Source: Acanthacorydalis orientalis (lineage: Eukaryota > Arthropoda > Insecta > Megaloptera > Corydalidae). From it: DNA of 64,000 nucleotides. The stretch covers positions 15,664,071 through 15,728,070 of the forward strand of contig CM068316.1 in the NCBI GenBank assembly GCA_034766995.1, written 5' to 3'. The notes below the pieces were generated by a model. It did no database searches and was not told where the DNA came from. It saw only the letters and a list, made by a program, of their open reading frames with translations. Both the position numbers and the translations under genes were made by a program. Shown here piece by piece: positions 35,216 to 48,577 of this stretch (positions are counted from its first letter, which is position 1; each line of letters begins with the position of its first letter).

Positions 35216-35704
35216 ATAGGTGACCAAATTAGTTTGGTACTTTTTTATAGATAATGATCGTTTTTAGAAAAAAGAATAAATTTCAATCCTCAAAACATCC
35301 CTCAATATTTCATATAAATTTGTTCCATCTGTTAAGTAACTAACGAATTCTTTGTCAAAAAAGAAGATCGCGGCTTTGAGTCAGTGAAATCCTGATTTTT
35401 AGAATTTTCCCCCTGTTTTAACATTTTTTGTATGTTTTATACGTCACAACACCATCATTCCTGCGTCTTTAGAAACATTTTTGGAATGCGAAAAGTATTC
35501 AATGCCTAAATATGCCGTTTTTCTGATTCCGTCGCGTTTATTACTGTCTTGTGAGGTTATGCCAACTGTTTGGCCATGACGTATTATGTTTTTAAATGTT
35601 AAGATTGGTACTTCCAAATACTAAAACGATAAGAAAATATTTTAATTTAAAATAGAGTTATGATTGATTCAATTTAAAGACGGTGAATTAATTTTTACAC
35701 CTAT
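35216..35704 (-). mobile_element. Mariner deletion derivative, family D, copy 3
   Basis: Its left end (ATAGGTGACCAAATTAGTTT) directly follows the CT/TA tail of the MITE. The right end is the complement of TAGGTGTAAAAATTAATTC. The minus strand keeps a short N-terminal piece, then the shared deletion junction (GTGACGTATAAAACATACAA next to CACTGACTCAAAGCC) and the C-terminal block. It aligns over most of its length to 33306-33895 in the same orientation. Confidence 0.7.
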
Positions 35705-35907
35705 TACCAATGAACTGTGATCATATAGTATCAATTCTATATAAAATGATAAATCTCTTATTAATTATAATATTAGTTTTGTTCAACATAGTCGTCAAAA
35801 TAAATTCATTATATTGTTGGGTTATAACAATTACATTATAATTCATTTCTCATTTTTTCCATTATGTTTTTCACAAAGAAATATTTAATAATATGAGAAT
35901 AGAGTCA

Positions 35908-35929
35908 TATATATATATATATATACATT

Positions 35930-35968
<39 letters not shown>

Positions 35969-36060
35969 TCACATACATTCCGGGTTCCTGATATTTAATT
36001 AACCTAAATTACGGTTGATTCAATTTAAAGGCACAAAATTAATTTTTACATCTTATATAT

Positions 36061-36131
<71 letters not shown>

Positions 36132-36559
36132 GGAACATATTTCGAAATTTTCATCTTTTTTAATCTATTTTTAACGTGAAATTAATTTTGAGAGAGTGTT
36201 TCTATTTTTACATGCAATTTTTTTTGGAATGGCTATGTCTCATGTCTATTAACTCAAATTGATCAAAAGGATAATGTAAAGAAAACATAAAAGATAATAT
36301 TTTTAACCTTAATATTCCTTACTTTCTTTGTAAAAAATCTCTATAATTAAATCTCATCGAATTAGAGATAAATGTATACAAAAAGCATGTAAAAGTTCTA
36401 AAATATTGTAGATTTGTTCTTTAGAAGCTGTTACATTAATTAATAGTTTCAATTATGTATGTATATATATATACATAAGATTTAAAAATTAATTTTGTAT
36501 CTTTAAATTGAGTCAACCGTAATTTAGGTTAATTAAATATCAGAAACCTGGAATGTATG

Positions 36560-36601
<42 letters not shown>

Positions 36602-36620
36602 TTCACATACATTCCGGGTA

Positions 36621-36670
<50 letters not shown>
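35908..36670. repeat. Fold-back structure with inverted arms and (TA)n arrays
   Basis: The left arm (about 35965-36055) and right arm (about 36476-36563) are roughly 90-bp inverted copies. Both contain CACATACATTCC, TGATATTTAATTAACCTAAA and the family D mariner end (TTCAATTTAAAG...AAAATTAATTTTTA). TA arrays lie at 35908-35964, 36055-36129, 36563-36598 and 36624-36668. The roughly 350-bp centre (36130-36475) is unique AT-rich DNA. Confidence 0.75.
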
Positions 36671-36671
<1 letters not shown>

Positions 36672-38769
36672 ATCTTTTTTATGTAAAAATATAATATTTA
36701 TTAATGTTTATGTATGTAATGTTTAGATATGATAGTTTTGGATTAAATGGATGTTAAAATATTTTTCATAAAACATAATTTTTGTATTGTTTACTTATAT
36801 AATAAATATTTTTTTATAAAATGATATCAATGCAGATTAGTAAGTAGATTAATAATTATACACTTTGACATGAACAATTTAAGTTCATTTCTATAAATTT
36901 TAATATTTTTTTTTTAATTTGAAACTTTCTATTTTACTTACAGTGTGTAATACATTTATAATTAAAATAATTTTATTTTTTATAATAATGTCGCATATGT
37001 TCATGTAATTAATGAAAGGAAAAAAGGTACTTGTAATTAAAGGTCGGTAATAAAAAAAATAATAATGTTAAGCAAGAAAAATAGTTTTTTTTTGTTATCA
37101 TACATTTTCTTTGAACATTTTATTCTATAATTTTCTTTTTAAATATTATTAATTCAAACATATTGGAAGTAACATTTTTTTAAATATTAAGACACATAAA
37201 TATAGAGTATTTAGAGTAATTTATTCATACTGGAAATTATTATAAGGTTTTGCAAAACTCTGTTGCATTTATATATGAAACGTTATTATATATTAAGATT
37301 AACAAAATATTTTTATTCCGTATTCTTTGATGAAGATACTTCTTGTTAATTTATATAGCTATCAGTCAAAACATTACTAAGATTTTTTTATGAAGTTATA
37401 GTGCATTAAATTATTAGGAAATAGTAATGAATTTGTTTTTTTTAAATCTTTGCGGTGATTTTGATAACTTCTCATAATTTAATTATAAATAAAAACTCGA
37501 TTTTGATACTGGGACTATTTTGTTTAACTTATTTATTAGCTATCTTCTATATTAAACTAATTCAGTCATTCGTATTTCTGCTGGTGATTGTGCAACTTAC
37601 TATATAAGGAAATTGTGTTCGAGTTCTTGACACTTATAAAATTAGATTGATACATTTTTTGATCAAATGAAGCGAAACGGTATGTAATTGAAACCATAAA
37701 AATGCGATTTTGTAAGAATTTCTAATCAACTAAATTTTTCTTATCATGCTGAGTCAGTGGAGTAAATGAGGTAATCGTTTAATAATACATCCATGTGGAT
37801 ATTTCGGATACGGTTATATTTCTTATGAGAAAGACATTTGATCAAATATTGACTAATGAAATCTCATGAGATCCTCCAATTTAAAAATGAGAGCAATTAG
37901 GTGTTTTAATTCTGTAATGAAAGAAAAATCTAAGACCAGCGAGTTCTACGAATACGGTGACATATTAATTTATTATATAAATTATATAATAAATATAATT
38001 ATAAAAATTATTATTTATTATAAAAATTATAGATTACAATAGCTGCATATTTCATTTCAAGAGTTCGTTTTGGTTATGTATAATTTAGAGTGGAAATTCT
38101 GAGAGGAATTATGAAAGAATTTTAGGAGGAAAGCTTAGAAGTATGAATAAAATAATTTTAATTTTCTTCATTATTTTTGGAAGATTCTTTTTTACTTCAA
38201 TTCTACTTTGATTGGTTTAACTTAAAACATTTTTTATTCATAATAATAATTGAAAATATATCAACTTAGGGCAAAAAACCTGTTGGCAGTGAGCTCAAAA
38301 GTGGCAGTAACAGGAGAAACTCTTTATTTTATTATTGATTCATCCCTTCAATTTACTTTAAAAGCGTCTCATTCTCATTTTAATTAGTCCATTTGAATTA
38401 TTTGAAGAGAGAAATTTAATCAAAAAAATAAAGCTCTCATGATTTTTCTACCATTTTTGTAATCGGTCATCAGATTTAAGTTGAAATAATCACATTTATT
38501 ATTTTTTATAAAAATATTAATAACTTTAAATTTTTTTTTCATTAGTAATTAAAAAAAGTAAGTCAATGTTCATATCTTTGTAAAAATGTGGAAATATTGA
38601 TATAGTATAAAAGGAATACTTAATTTAATAAACCATTTTATTTGTCTATTTTTGATTTTTGTATTAAATTTTATTTTAATATTTATATATATTTTTTTTA
38701 AAAATATAAATTTATCATACTTGATATAAACATGAATTATATCTATTTTGATCAAAACGTCACCATCGA
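36671..38769. other. Long AT-rich stretch, no gene seen
   Basis: More than 2 kb without a recognised repeat end, exon or TA array. It contains many poly(A)/poly(T) runs. A 60-codon lysine/isoleucine-rich frame at 38570-38755 is typical of chance in this composition. Confidence 0.5.
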
Positions 38770-39415
38770 TGATTAAAATTTAGAGATTGTAAGGAATTTC
38801 ACATACCTTGGCCTAAACATCATCAGTGAAAATGAAGAATTTTAAGACGTTCAGAAACGAATAGCTGCAGCAAATACAACATATTTCGCGCTCTTTCCCA
38901 TAATGAAATCCATAAATGTGCATAAGAAGACTAAAATCCGATTGTATAAAACCCTCATCCGTACTGTCATATCTTATGAAGGTGAAGTGGATTATGTCAG
39001 CTAAAGCCGCAGAAATGTTAGACACCGTCGAAAGAAGAATTTTGAGAAGGATATTTGGACCAGTAAACGATGAAGGTATATGGAGAATACGCTACAACGT
39101 TGAATTACATAAAGTCTATAGAGAATAAAAACTATCGGTCTGTATAAAAATGCTCGGCCTGCGATAAGCGGGTCACACTGAGCGGATCCCTGACTCAAGA
39201 GTATTAAAAAGGGTTTTGGATTGATAATCATGTGGGAGAAGACCTACGGGAAAATCAAAGATCAGATAGACAATGTAGAGAAGGATGGAGTGAAACTGTT
39301 GGGAGTAAGGAACTGGAGAAGAACTGCCAGGCAGAGGGATGTCTGGAGGCATAAGGAGGCCAAGGCTCGATTCGAGCTGTAGCGCCATCGAAGAAAAAGA
39401 AGATCTGTGTTTTGG
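38770..39415 (+). pseudogene. Non-LTR retrotransposon (LINE) 3' end relic
   Basis: The plus strand encodes the tail of a LINE reverse transcriptase ORF: VRNFTYLGLNI, a stop, KRIAAANTTYFALF, then KTKIRLYKTLIRTVISY, which belongs to the thumb/C-terminal region. After a frameshift come AAEMLDTVERRILRRIFGPV and IWRIRYNVELHKVYRE. The segment ends ARFEL and stop, then GCGCCATCGAAGAAAAAGA. Several stops and frameshifts make it dead. The 5' end is truncated, as usual for LINEs. Clade assignment is uncertain. Confidence 0.85.
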
Positions 39416-40230
39416 TATTATCTCTTATATTATAATTTAAATAATATTTCTTTAAACATTTCCTGCATTAAAACATTTTTAAAATTAAATAATATTCATC
39501 TACAATCTTTATGATAATTAATAAAATAAAATTCTACGAAAAGCACTTTTTGCATTTTTTGTAAGAAATATGCTTAATTTAAATATCAAAAGATGGATTT
39601 CAGTAGGAATCACTTATCGAATTGGTTGGACTTTTCTGTACATACGCGCAATTAACTCGTCCGTATTTCTAAATGGATATTCTAGATACTGAAGGTCGCT
39701 GTGATAAAGTGGTATCTAATTTTAGAAATTTGTTCATGTAATATTTTTATTTCATGCTATTTTTTATTTCGTACGCATATAAACTGTTTAGTTATGTGAA
39801 AAATTTTACCACGTGTAATATGAATGACGTGCATGTAAGAAACATGACGATTTGATTTTATTTTTTAATCGAATTTTATTATAAACAAAATAAATTATTG
39901 AATGGAAGCCAAGTATTTGGCCCGATCATATAATATGAAAAAGGTAACAATGTACTTTTAGCAATTAAGAAGGTATATATTCATAAACAATATGAAACAC
40001 TTGTTTCACACACTTCATATTATTAATGTAAAACAATATTTATCATTTGAAATAAAACATCAAATAATTTATTATTATATTTATAAGGAAAAATTCGTCA
40101 CGTAGAAATAAAATAAACTTCTATATGCTTACTTAAAGACTACAATTTAATAATACAATAATAAAATAATAAATTCATTTTTAACCTATTATTTTAAATT
40201 GAATATTATTTGTTGCCGTAGTCTTTTTTT
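39416..40230. other. AT-rich stretch, no gene seen
   Basis: About 39600-39720 has slightly higher complexity (CATACGCGCAATTAACTCG). Otherwise nothing was recognised. Confidence 0.5.
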
Positions 40231-40511
40231 TAGATCACTTGATTTTTTGTTTTCCACTGTTAGTTCTGGCACATGTTTGACATTTAGGTAAACATTAGAT
40301 AACTAGTTTTCATTCTGTTTTGAATTCCTTTATGCACGTTTTAGTTAGGCTGTGGTTTATATTTTTATGATCTCAAAGATTGTATATATTTCTAGGATTT
40401 TTAGAATATTTTATTGTAATCTTTTAAACACAAAATTTAAAGATCGAAAATCTACCTAAAGATGGCCCATATTCTAAAATTACTAGTGGAAAACAAAAAA
40501 TCAAGTTTTTC
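40231..40511. repeat. Element bounded by 21-bp perfect inverted repeats
   Basis: The left end starts CTTGATTTTTTGTTTTCCAC (40238) and its perfect 21-bp complement ends at 40504. Part of the left half (TTCCACTGTTAGTTCTGGCA and following) resembles 45500-45600, so the sequence is dispersed. No coding capacity; a MITE-like element of unknown superfamily. Confidence 0.55.
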
Positions 40512-41640
40512 AAAAGGACGATCACCAAGAGAACAATGGATCAACGAGGTCACATATCTATATAAAAATATATAATAATAAATTGAATATTATTTTATTA
40601 TAATTGTAATATTGTATACCTGTACATCCGTTAATATGATGTCCTGGAGGGGAGAGAGCTTCGTCCTTTAGAATCAGCTAAAATCTGATTTTCGCAACCG
40701 ATTTTGGCATAAGTGTCATATTTGGGTGAGTTTTAAAGATTCATTTTGAAAAAATTCAAAATCCACTTAAAAATAGCATTTATGTTGAAATCGATCGTGG
40801 AAAGTAGACATTCAGCTGATCCTGAAAGATGACGACCCTCATCATAGTATTATTTTGTAATATTAGACAATTATTTACACAATGAATTTATATTTTATAT
40901 GTGCAGACAGAATAAGTATAATAAATCTGTAGGATTAATCTCTGTAATTGATCTAACAAAGTTTTTAAAGTCGGTATGCAAAAAAAATTATAACTGAAAT
41001 ACAATCAGTAATTTAGAAATAATAAATAATGTAATAATTGTGATGAAAGTAGATATTTATTATATGTACATAATTCATACATACAAACATACAAACATAC
41101 TATATATATATATATATAAATTGTAGATTCAGGTATATAGAGATGTCTTCATATAAGCAAATAACGAAAAAAACCCACGATATGATTAAGACACACCAGA
41201 GAAAATTTATAACATTCTTGAAATCCATTATTTATATGATAGCAATAAAGTGGTATTATATCCTGACAAACATAATAATCCGTTTAAAGATTCATTTTCA
41301 GTATTTTTCAATAATTAAGTTATAAATAGTGTTGTGAAATATATCAATTAATAAGTTACTAACAGCCTTAGCTGGTAATAAAGCTATCAGATTTATAAGA
41401 TTGTTTATAGATGTTTGAATACGAAAGGGCGTTGTAAATGATTTCAAAGAATTTCGACTTCCACTGTATGGGCAACACGGTTTATCATGCATGCATTTCG
41501 AAAAATAGATTTCTACATTTTAATTATAAGTCAACAGCCAGAGATAAATTAGGTACATTTGCAATTTTATCAATCGAAATATGCAAAAATACTTTATTAT
41601 AAAGAATAATTCGATTTTAAATAAGTAGTTAGTGACGGTC
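40512..41640. other. AT-rich stretch, no gene seen
   Basis: A (CATA)n/(TA)n run lies at about 41076-41117. A 60-codon frame at 41143-41325 is unrecognised. Confidence 0.5.
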
Positions 41641-41710
41641 GGTTGGTTATTGGGGTTTGGGGCGCTTCGACAGCTAGGTCATTAGCGCCCGAATTTAGTG
41701 ACGTTTAGGG
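41641..41710. repeat. G/C-rich hairpin block
   Basis: GGGCGCT (41660-41666) and AGCGCCC (41684-41690) form a perfect 7-bp stem around a 17-nt loop, within about 70 bp of G/C-rich DNA. The block stands out sharply from its surroundings. It may be the terminal hairpin of a mobile element or a structured RNA motif; this is unresolved. Confidence 0.5.
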
Positions 41711-41955
41711 GAAGAATATCATTTCGATATTTCTCAGATTTGTACTTTGTGTATTAACAACTTTTACTATTTTTATTTATTTAACATTTGTTTAATTTTT
41801 CATTTTTATAATAAGACAATAACCAAATTAATTTCTTTTTTTAATAAATTAATATTTCTCAAAGACAATAATGCAAATTTATCATGAATGTCTTTAAGTT
41901 AAATCGTGGTAGTTAAGGTTAGTAAAGCAGCATGGTAGGATTTTAATTTAAATCG

Positions 41956-42067
<112 letters not shown>

Positions 42068-42254
42068 TAAATAATACTTATCCACAATGTATCTATCAAT
42101 AATCTATGTATTTGTTGAATTATATATATATATATATAAAACTTAATACATTTTCATTATATTCCAATCAGTCCATGTTATACTTATCAAAAATAATCAC
42201 AGTTAAATAGAACTTTGTAAGACTAATAGAAAACATATAACAATAAATGAATTC

Positions 42255-42480
42255 ATTTCGTCTATCAAATCAAAAAAAAATTGTTCTCATCAAAAATATT
42301 CAATAAACTATCATTGCTCATTTTTGATGGTCACTTATGTACATTTCGATGGCCATACCATCATCTTTAAACGACTAAGATGTATAAAATCTCTAAAATG
42401 CGCAATAATAATTTATAGTATTTGGAGTGAAAAAAGTATTCATCTGTGAAATTAACGTTAATAGTGTTAAAACTATGTTG
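42255..42480 (+). repeat. Unclassified hairpin repeat R, copy 2
   Basis: CATCAAAAATATTCAATAAA and CATTGCTCATTTTTGATG form the hairpin typical of repeat R. The outermost pair is C-G where the 62645 copy has G-C. The 3' part (ATTTCGATGGCCATACCATC and TTCATCTGTGAAATTAACGT) continues to match the copy at 61220-61385. Confidence 0.6.
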
Positions 42481-42579
42481 TAACAATGAAAATGTGGATT
42501 AAAATTAATGTAAAATTTACTGGGTGAAATAATTTTATATACTTACACTTATTTAACTTAAAAAAGACTACGAATATAT

Positions 42580-42634
<55 letters not shown>

Positions 42635-42655
42635 GAGAATTATATGTATAAATGT

Positions 42656-42700
<45 letters not shown>

Positions 42701-43263
42701 ATTTTAACGCGACATAGTCATATGTACACTTTATATCCAAGTTACAAATTTATTTACAATTAAGTTTAATATTAAATAAGAGTGAATGTAACACACTACA
42801 CTGCATGTCTGAAAGCGAATTGCTAAAAACGACCATCTTTGTGAAAAAAAATAATACAATCAATAGCCAGTAAATTACATTGTTAAACTGACTGTAACGT
42901 AGAAATATCACATTTTCATCGCATAGTGATGAGTCAGTTCATTGACTCACTTGTTTTTATGTAGTTTTTTTTTCTGTATCGGCCAAAACACGAGGGTGCG
43001 GCAGGAATACTATTAATGACAGCACACAACTTTATTTAATAGACGAATTGTGCTGGCAATGTTCCAAATTGAGTGATAATCAGATACTACTAGATATAAG
43101 AATTTCTAAATTATTAAATGTCACAATACTAGGAGTAAAAACTTGAATCAGTTGTTTGTGTTGGCAGATTTGCTATTTTTATAATTACAATTTATTCACT
43201 GACTTATTGTGGTTCTGGTAAAGCGACGATTTAGAAAAAAAAGAAAAATATATGAAAAATGTT

Positions 43264-43297
<34 letters not shown>

Positions 43298-43485
43298 ATT
43301 TCCTACCATTTCATTAACAAGACAACAATTTGTTTTAAATTTAGAATTGGATTTATTTCTTAATTTATTTTTATACATATAATTAGAGTAAATTAAGAAT
43401 TATAATTAATTTTTAATTCTGTAAGAAAATATCTATAAGCAGATACATACATATATCTAATGCATAATATGCACTTACATACATA
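42481..43485. other. AT-rich stretch with (TA)n arrays at 42586-42632, 42659-42696 and 43264-43300
   Basis: No exon or TE was recognised between the arrays. A moderately mixed block lies at 42860-43060. Confidence 0.6.
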
Positions 43486-43818
43486 TCTCTATTATATATA
43501 TATATATATATATAATCAAAATTATCCACAAAAAAATCAATGACGTCACTTATTTATTTATGAGGTTGAGGTTTCTATGCTACACAAATTTATTTATCTC
43601 ATATATGAAATGACACGTTGCACTCTGTTTGCGATAATGATTATATAAACATATATATATATATATATATATAATAACACGTTGAGATATATCTGAGAGA
43701 ATGATTATATAGACATAAATGAGTTTTAAAATATATGTTTATTGTTTCATTCGGTTACTTGATATACTTATAATTGATAAGTGGGCGAGCGTAGCAAACA
43801 AAGGGCGAAGCTCCCTAG
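43486..43818 (+). mobile_element. Helitron-like nonautonomous element, copy 3
   Basis: It starts TCTCTATTATATATA and ends with GGGCGAAGCTCCC and CTAG (43815-43818), followed by TA. Blocks AAAATTATCCACAAAAAAAT, ATGACGTCACTTATTTATTT and TTTATTGTTTCATTCGGTTA match the other copies. It contains its own TA array at about 43652-43675. At 333 bp it is close to the inferred consensus length. Confidence 0.65.
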
Positions 43819-45467
43819 TATATATATATACATACATACATATGTATATATATATAGATACAGAGAGAGAGGATTCCTAAAAATGTGTACCCACTCTGAA
43901 GGTAACAAATTCTGTTTTTATTATAATAATTCAGTCTAATCTAGTTTCATTCGTAGCCTAATAGTTTTGATAGAGAACCGTTTATATGATTTATGGCGTA
44001 TTATTATAATATTTGAATTCCGTGTAAGGCAGACATCTTCCAATAATTAAATAATAAATATCAGTTTATATTTATTTTGAGATTGATGCATATTTTAATA
44101 GATTTGTTTCCCTAATTTTTTCCAGTATTGAGAGTAATGCGACATATATTTCGCATTTTAGGTAATCGTACAAGAAAAAGTAAAATGAAAGTAAGAATAT
44201 CAGGGACAGCTGCAAAAATCGAAAAAAGTGATAGGACATTTGTAAGATTATTCTCTTTTTGTATTTAGAAGGTGTATGTAAAAACATAACACGATACTTT
44301 ATCCATTGTAAGATCAATTATAATTTGATTTTTTAATATATTTTTTTTGCCCGAATTTACGGAAAAAAGCAACAGTGTCGAATAAAAATAGTAAAAAATA
44401 GTAGAAAATTGAGATTTATTCTAAATTTGTTTAAATTTTATAGTTTATGAACAGAGGATAAAGTTTGTGTAAGAATGCATTAAAATGCTATAGAACGTTT
44501 TATTGAAATATATGTTATTTCATTGAATCTGACTTGTTCCACAGTTTGCGAATTACTAGGGTGTGAAGATAGGACAAAATCAAAGATAGTTGATAGCAAA
44601 AATATACGGATTTCTATACGACATGTTTCTTCTTTTTCTACTATTTCTTTGTACTATGTTCTAAATATTTTTTATTATATTATTCACAATTCGTGAATCA
44701 TAATTGAAAATTATTATATAGTGTTGTCGCATTTAATTCGACCACAACCACACACAAACATAATGTAAATAATTTTGCTTTTAAGCGGTAAATCACCTCA
44801 TATACTTCTCGTTTTAAACATTAGTGAGATTAACGAAGACAGTTACACAAGCAATACATTATAACGCAACAATAAATAAAAGAGTCATTGAAACTTTGTA
44901 GGTATAAACGAAACGTGAAAAGCGAAACGTTTCGTAAGCAGAACATCTTTAGACAAGTGTTAACAATTCTTTTGTTTATGACACGTAGAACAATGTAAAA
45001 TGAGATCCGTTGACATTGTACTCACACTTTTATTTACAAAAAAATGTAATGTGCGTTCCACGTCTGGATATAAAATCTTATATCGTGTAAATGTTTCATA
45101 TAACAGATGAATCCACAAATATTTTACAGTTTATAATTTACTAGATGTTTTTTCAATATTTTATCTCTGAGAACTTAAATCTATTTCAAGAATTGTATAG
45201 TTATATGAACATAAACTATTGATTAAATATCAAATCTATTTTATTTCACAGAATAGAATTGAATTAATTTCGAAAACATAATTCATTATCACTATTTTCA
45301 TTTTTTTTTTAAAATATTAATATTAGATGTTTAGCAATATGCAAATATTTTTTTATTTATATCTTATTTAAATTGAATTTAAGTTTGCCATCTATAGTTA
45401 TCAATTTATTATACATATAACTGATTTATATTTCAACATTAATATTATGTAAATATGATTATATATA
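43819..45467. other. AT-rich stretch, no gene seen
   Basis: A TA/CATA run lies at 43819-43858. About 44740-45060 is more mixed and contains CGAAACGTTTCG near 44920. No exon or TE was recognised. Confidence 0.5.
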
Positions 45468-45620
45468 ACTGTATATATATATATATATATATAAATGTGT
45501 GTTATTGTGATTTTCGTCTTTTTGGAACATAAATTTCTGTTTTTCACTACTAGTTTCGCCACGTGTGACATTTCCATGTACATTTTAGGTAACTTATTGT
45601 ATGTTTTAGGTTGGAATATA
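45468..45620. repeat. (TA)n and dispersed repeat fragment
   Basis: After a TA run (45473-45493), TTTCACTACTAGTTTCGCCA and TGACATTTCC...TAGGTAAC match the left part of the element at 40231-40511. Confidence 0.45.
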
Positions 45621-46324
45621 AGCACAATTAAAATCTTTTATTTAAAATTATCAGTAGATAATATATCTACTAGAATAACGCGTGAAAGGGACCACAGTTA
45701 TAAGAATATACAATCCTAATTTTCATTAATATATATATATAATAATTTGGAAAAAGAGACATAAGATACCGAAGAACTCATGATAGAAATGATGTGGGAA
45801 AAAATAAATAAATTAATGTATATAACTGATTCAACTTTTATAATCTTAATAGTCTATATAGGCCATTGTTTTAAGGGATTAGGAGTGAAGAGTTAAGTAT
45901 ATCACCTTCAGCAAATGTAAGTTAAATTTTAGAAAAATACCTCTTAAAGTAAGAGAAATAAGTTCAAATAAACTATTCATTTAACAATTAAGTTTAACAT
46001 TGATGTCATTGTAGAATTTTTAGAAATATCAAACATACAATATTAAACAGAGATGAAATTAAATTTGATAAATCTATAACTATTACGGATTACTGATTGC
46101 TTATAAAAATAATTACAAGTATTTCTTTCATATAAAGTAACTTTTATCCTGTTTATGGTCTCAAGACCTTTATTAAATTCTTTTAAAATCTTTTTTAAGA
46201 TTATGTTTAATTTTTTAACATGATAATTTATAATAGTTTAATGCATATGGATATTTCAAACAACTTGTAAAATTTCTATTTTACCGCACTCAATTTCATA
46301 AATATATGTATATCCTAAATAATG

Positions 46325-46395
<71 letters not shown>

Positions 46396-47802
46396 TACAT
46401 AGTAAACGATTTCGCAAAGCTTTTACGTAAAATTATAAGGTTTGAAACATCTCTTTCTAACAGAAAAACGATTTAAAAACATATTTTGAAATAGTTATTT
46501 TAAACTTAATTTGATATTTATGTCAGTGTATTAAATTACATGAGGAATTTCCTTGAAACTAGCAATTTGTCAAGAATAAATCTGTTGGGTTGAAATTGTT
46601 ATACGTTTTTTGTACAAAACATTTTTATCGCTTTCATTCACGAACGTTCTATCTGTTACATTGAAGTTATATAAACGATAGTTGACTTTATATAAGTTAT
46701 CGAGAACTAGTTTATTCACTAATGGTAAAAGTAAACTTCTTAGAAATAACAGAGGGATAAAAGTTGATTTTTGAACGTAAAACCAGCATGGGTTTTATTT
46801 TGAATTGTATGTTTTCCTTTCTTTATGATAATTGTTACTACTCTAATCATTCTCTTTTTGATTCGTTTTTAAAACTTAATATTTTTTTTAAAAATTTTTT
46901 CGAAAGCTTATTGTCTTTCCAAGGTGAATATTGTCTCGTAGATCATTGTTTGAGTTAAATTGATCAAAGACATTTATTTTGAATTATATAGAGTTATTAG
47001 AATATAAAAGTAAATATCTTAATTTATAATAGCTTTATATTGAAATGGATTTTCATGTGGCTTCTATTCTCAGATTATAATTATTTGAAGAAAAACAATA
47101 AAATCAAAAGGTTTAGTTTCCTTACTGTTTTCCTTATTTTATAAACTTTAGCCTGTTTCCTTATAAACTAAAATATCATAAAAAAATTCAGTTTTGGATT
47201 CAAAAGGAGTATTGTCTTGACCAAAGTTTTTTTCTTTAAGAAGAGATGAATCGCCACAGTTGATTGTTGTTTTTAATCGATAACTAAAAGTAAATGTAAA
47301 AAAAATAATTTAGTACAATATGAAACAATTCATTTTAAAATCAGATTTTGAAAATTGAATAAACACATTTCTGTAATGAAAACTCTATATATTTTCCATT
47401 TTTAAAGCTGTGTAATTTAAAATATTATTTTTGTGTAGTTAATCTTTTTATAGATTTTTATTTATTGTTTATATTAATAATTTATGTACAATTAAAAAAC
47501 AAATATCAATTGTTTGTAATTTTGGAGATTAACTCACTTTAGTGTTTTTCAAATTCATTACGAATTACAGGTTAATTAAACTTATATTTTTTACCAATTA
47601 GTTGTTATAGTATGTCAATAAACATTTAGTGTATCAAATAAACAATTCTCCATGTCAGATATCAAATGATTAACATTTATTTATATGAAAAAAGTGCTTA
47701 TTTGCTTTATTTATTTTTGTTTATCTCTATTGTATACATAATTAAAAAAACAATAATATTTCTTATTTTTCGCATAAACGCACAGATATGGTTACGAATA
47801 TG
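45621..47802. other. Long AT-rich stretch with (TA)n at 46328-46392
   Basis: No gene or TE was recognised. The 46328-46392 array is a pure TA run of about 65 bp. Confidence 0.6.
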
Positions 47803-47810
47803 ATTATATA

Positions 47811-47861
<51 letters not shown>

Positions 47862-47862
47862 T
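47803..47862. repeat. Compound (TA)n(TG)n array
   Basis: A TA run followed by TGTGTGTGTGTGTG, immediately before the LINE relic. Confidence 0.9.
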
Positions 47863-47889
47863 TGAATTACGCAAAAAACAAGTGTTGTT

Positions 47890-48535
47890 CAATATGTTTG
47901 TCTGTCCGAAGAAAATTGAAATGAAAAGAACAGAAATAGAAGTTACGAAGTATGTCTACCTAGGCCAGCTTACTAACAAAGATGGATGATTCAATGAAGA
48001 AGAAAACAGGAGAATAAAAATTTGATAGAGTTCATTTGGGCGAAACGTCTAGATATTTAAATCAACAATCCCACTCTGTTTGAAGAAAAAAGTATTCGAT
48101 TAATGTATACTATCAGTCCTCAGCTACCGCAGCGACACGTGTACTTAACAACAAATTCATTCAGAGTTCAAACAGTGTAGAGAAGTATGCGAAGATGCAT
48201 GCAAAGAAAAATAAGAAGAGATGGGAAAATAATAAAATGGATACGAAAACAGACAGGAGACACAGATGTATTAAGAAGAGCAGAATTTGAAATGGAAATG
48301 GCCGGGGTATGTTGTTATAAGAGAAAACAACCGATGCACAATAGAAATTATTAATTGGGAACCAAGAAATATAAAAAGACCTAGAAAGAAACCAATGAAC
48401 AGATGAGGTAAGGAAATTTAATAAAAGTTATTGGTAATCGGCGGAAAAGAGAGCTATTCGATCGTACAAAATGGAAAATTATGGTATAGGCCTTTATCCA
48501 GCAGTTGATTGACAGAGGCTGATTATGATGATTAA
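47890..48535 (+). pseudogene. RTE-type LINE 3' end relic
   Basis: The plus strand gives KRTEIEVTKYVYLGQLTNKDG, then after stops and frameshifts LKKKVFD, LSVLSY, REVCEDACKEK, WKWPGYVV, CTIEIINWEPRNIKRPRKK and finally LTEADYDD. This is the order of the C-terminal part of RTE-like reverse transcriptase ORFs. The 3' end is GCTGATTATGATGATTAA followed by TA repeats, in keeping with the short tandem 3' tails of this group. Dead and 5'-truncated. Confidence 0.8.
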
Positions 48536-48536
48536 A

Positions 48537-48577
48537 TATATATATATATATATATATAACATATATATATATATATA
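48537..48577. repeat. (TA)n array at LINE 3' end
   Basis: TA repeats with one AACA interruption. They start directly at the LINE tail. Confidence 0.9.

Noticed and set aside
38916..39388. Short frames on both strands
   Set aside because: They are pieces or antisense shadows of the LINE relic at 38770-39415.
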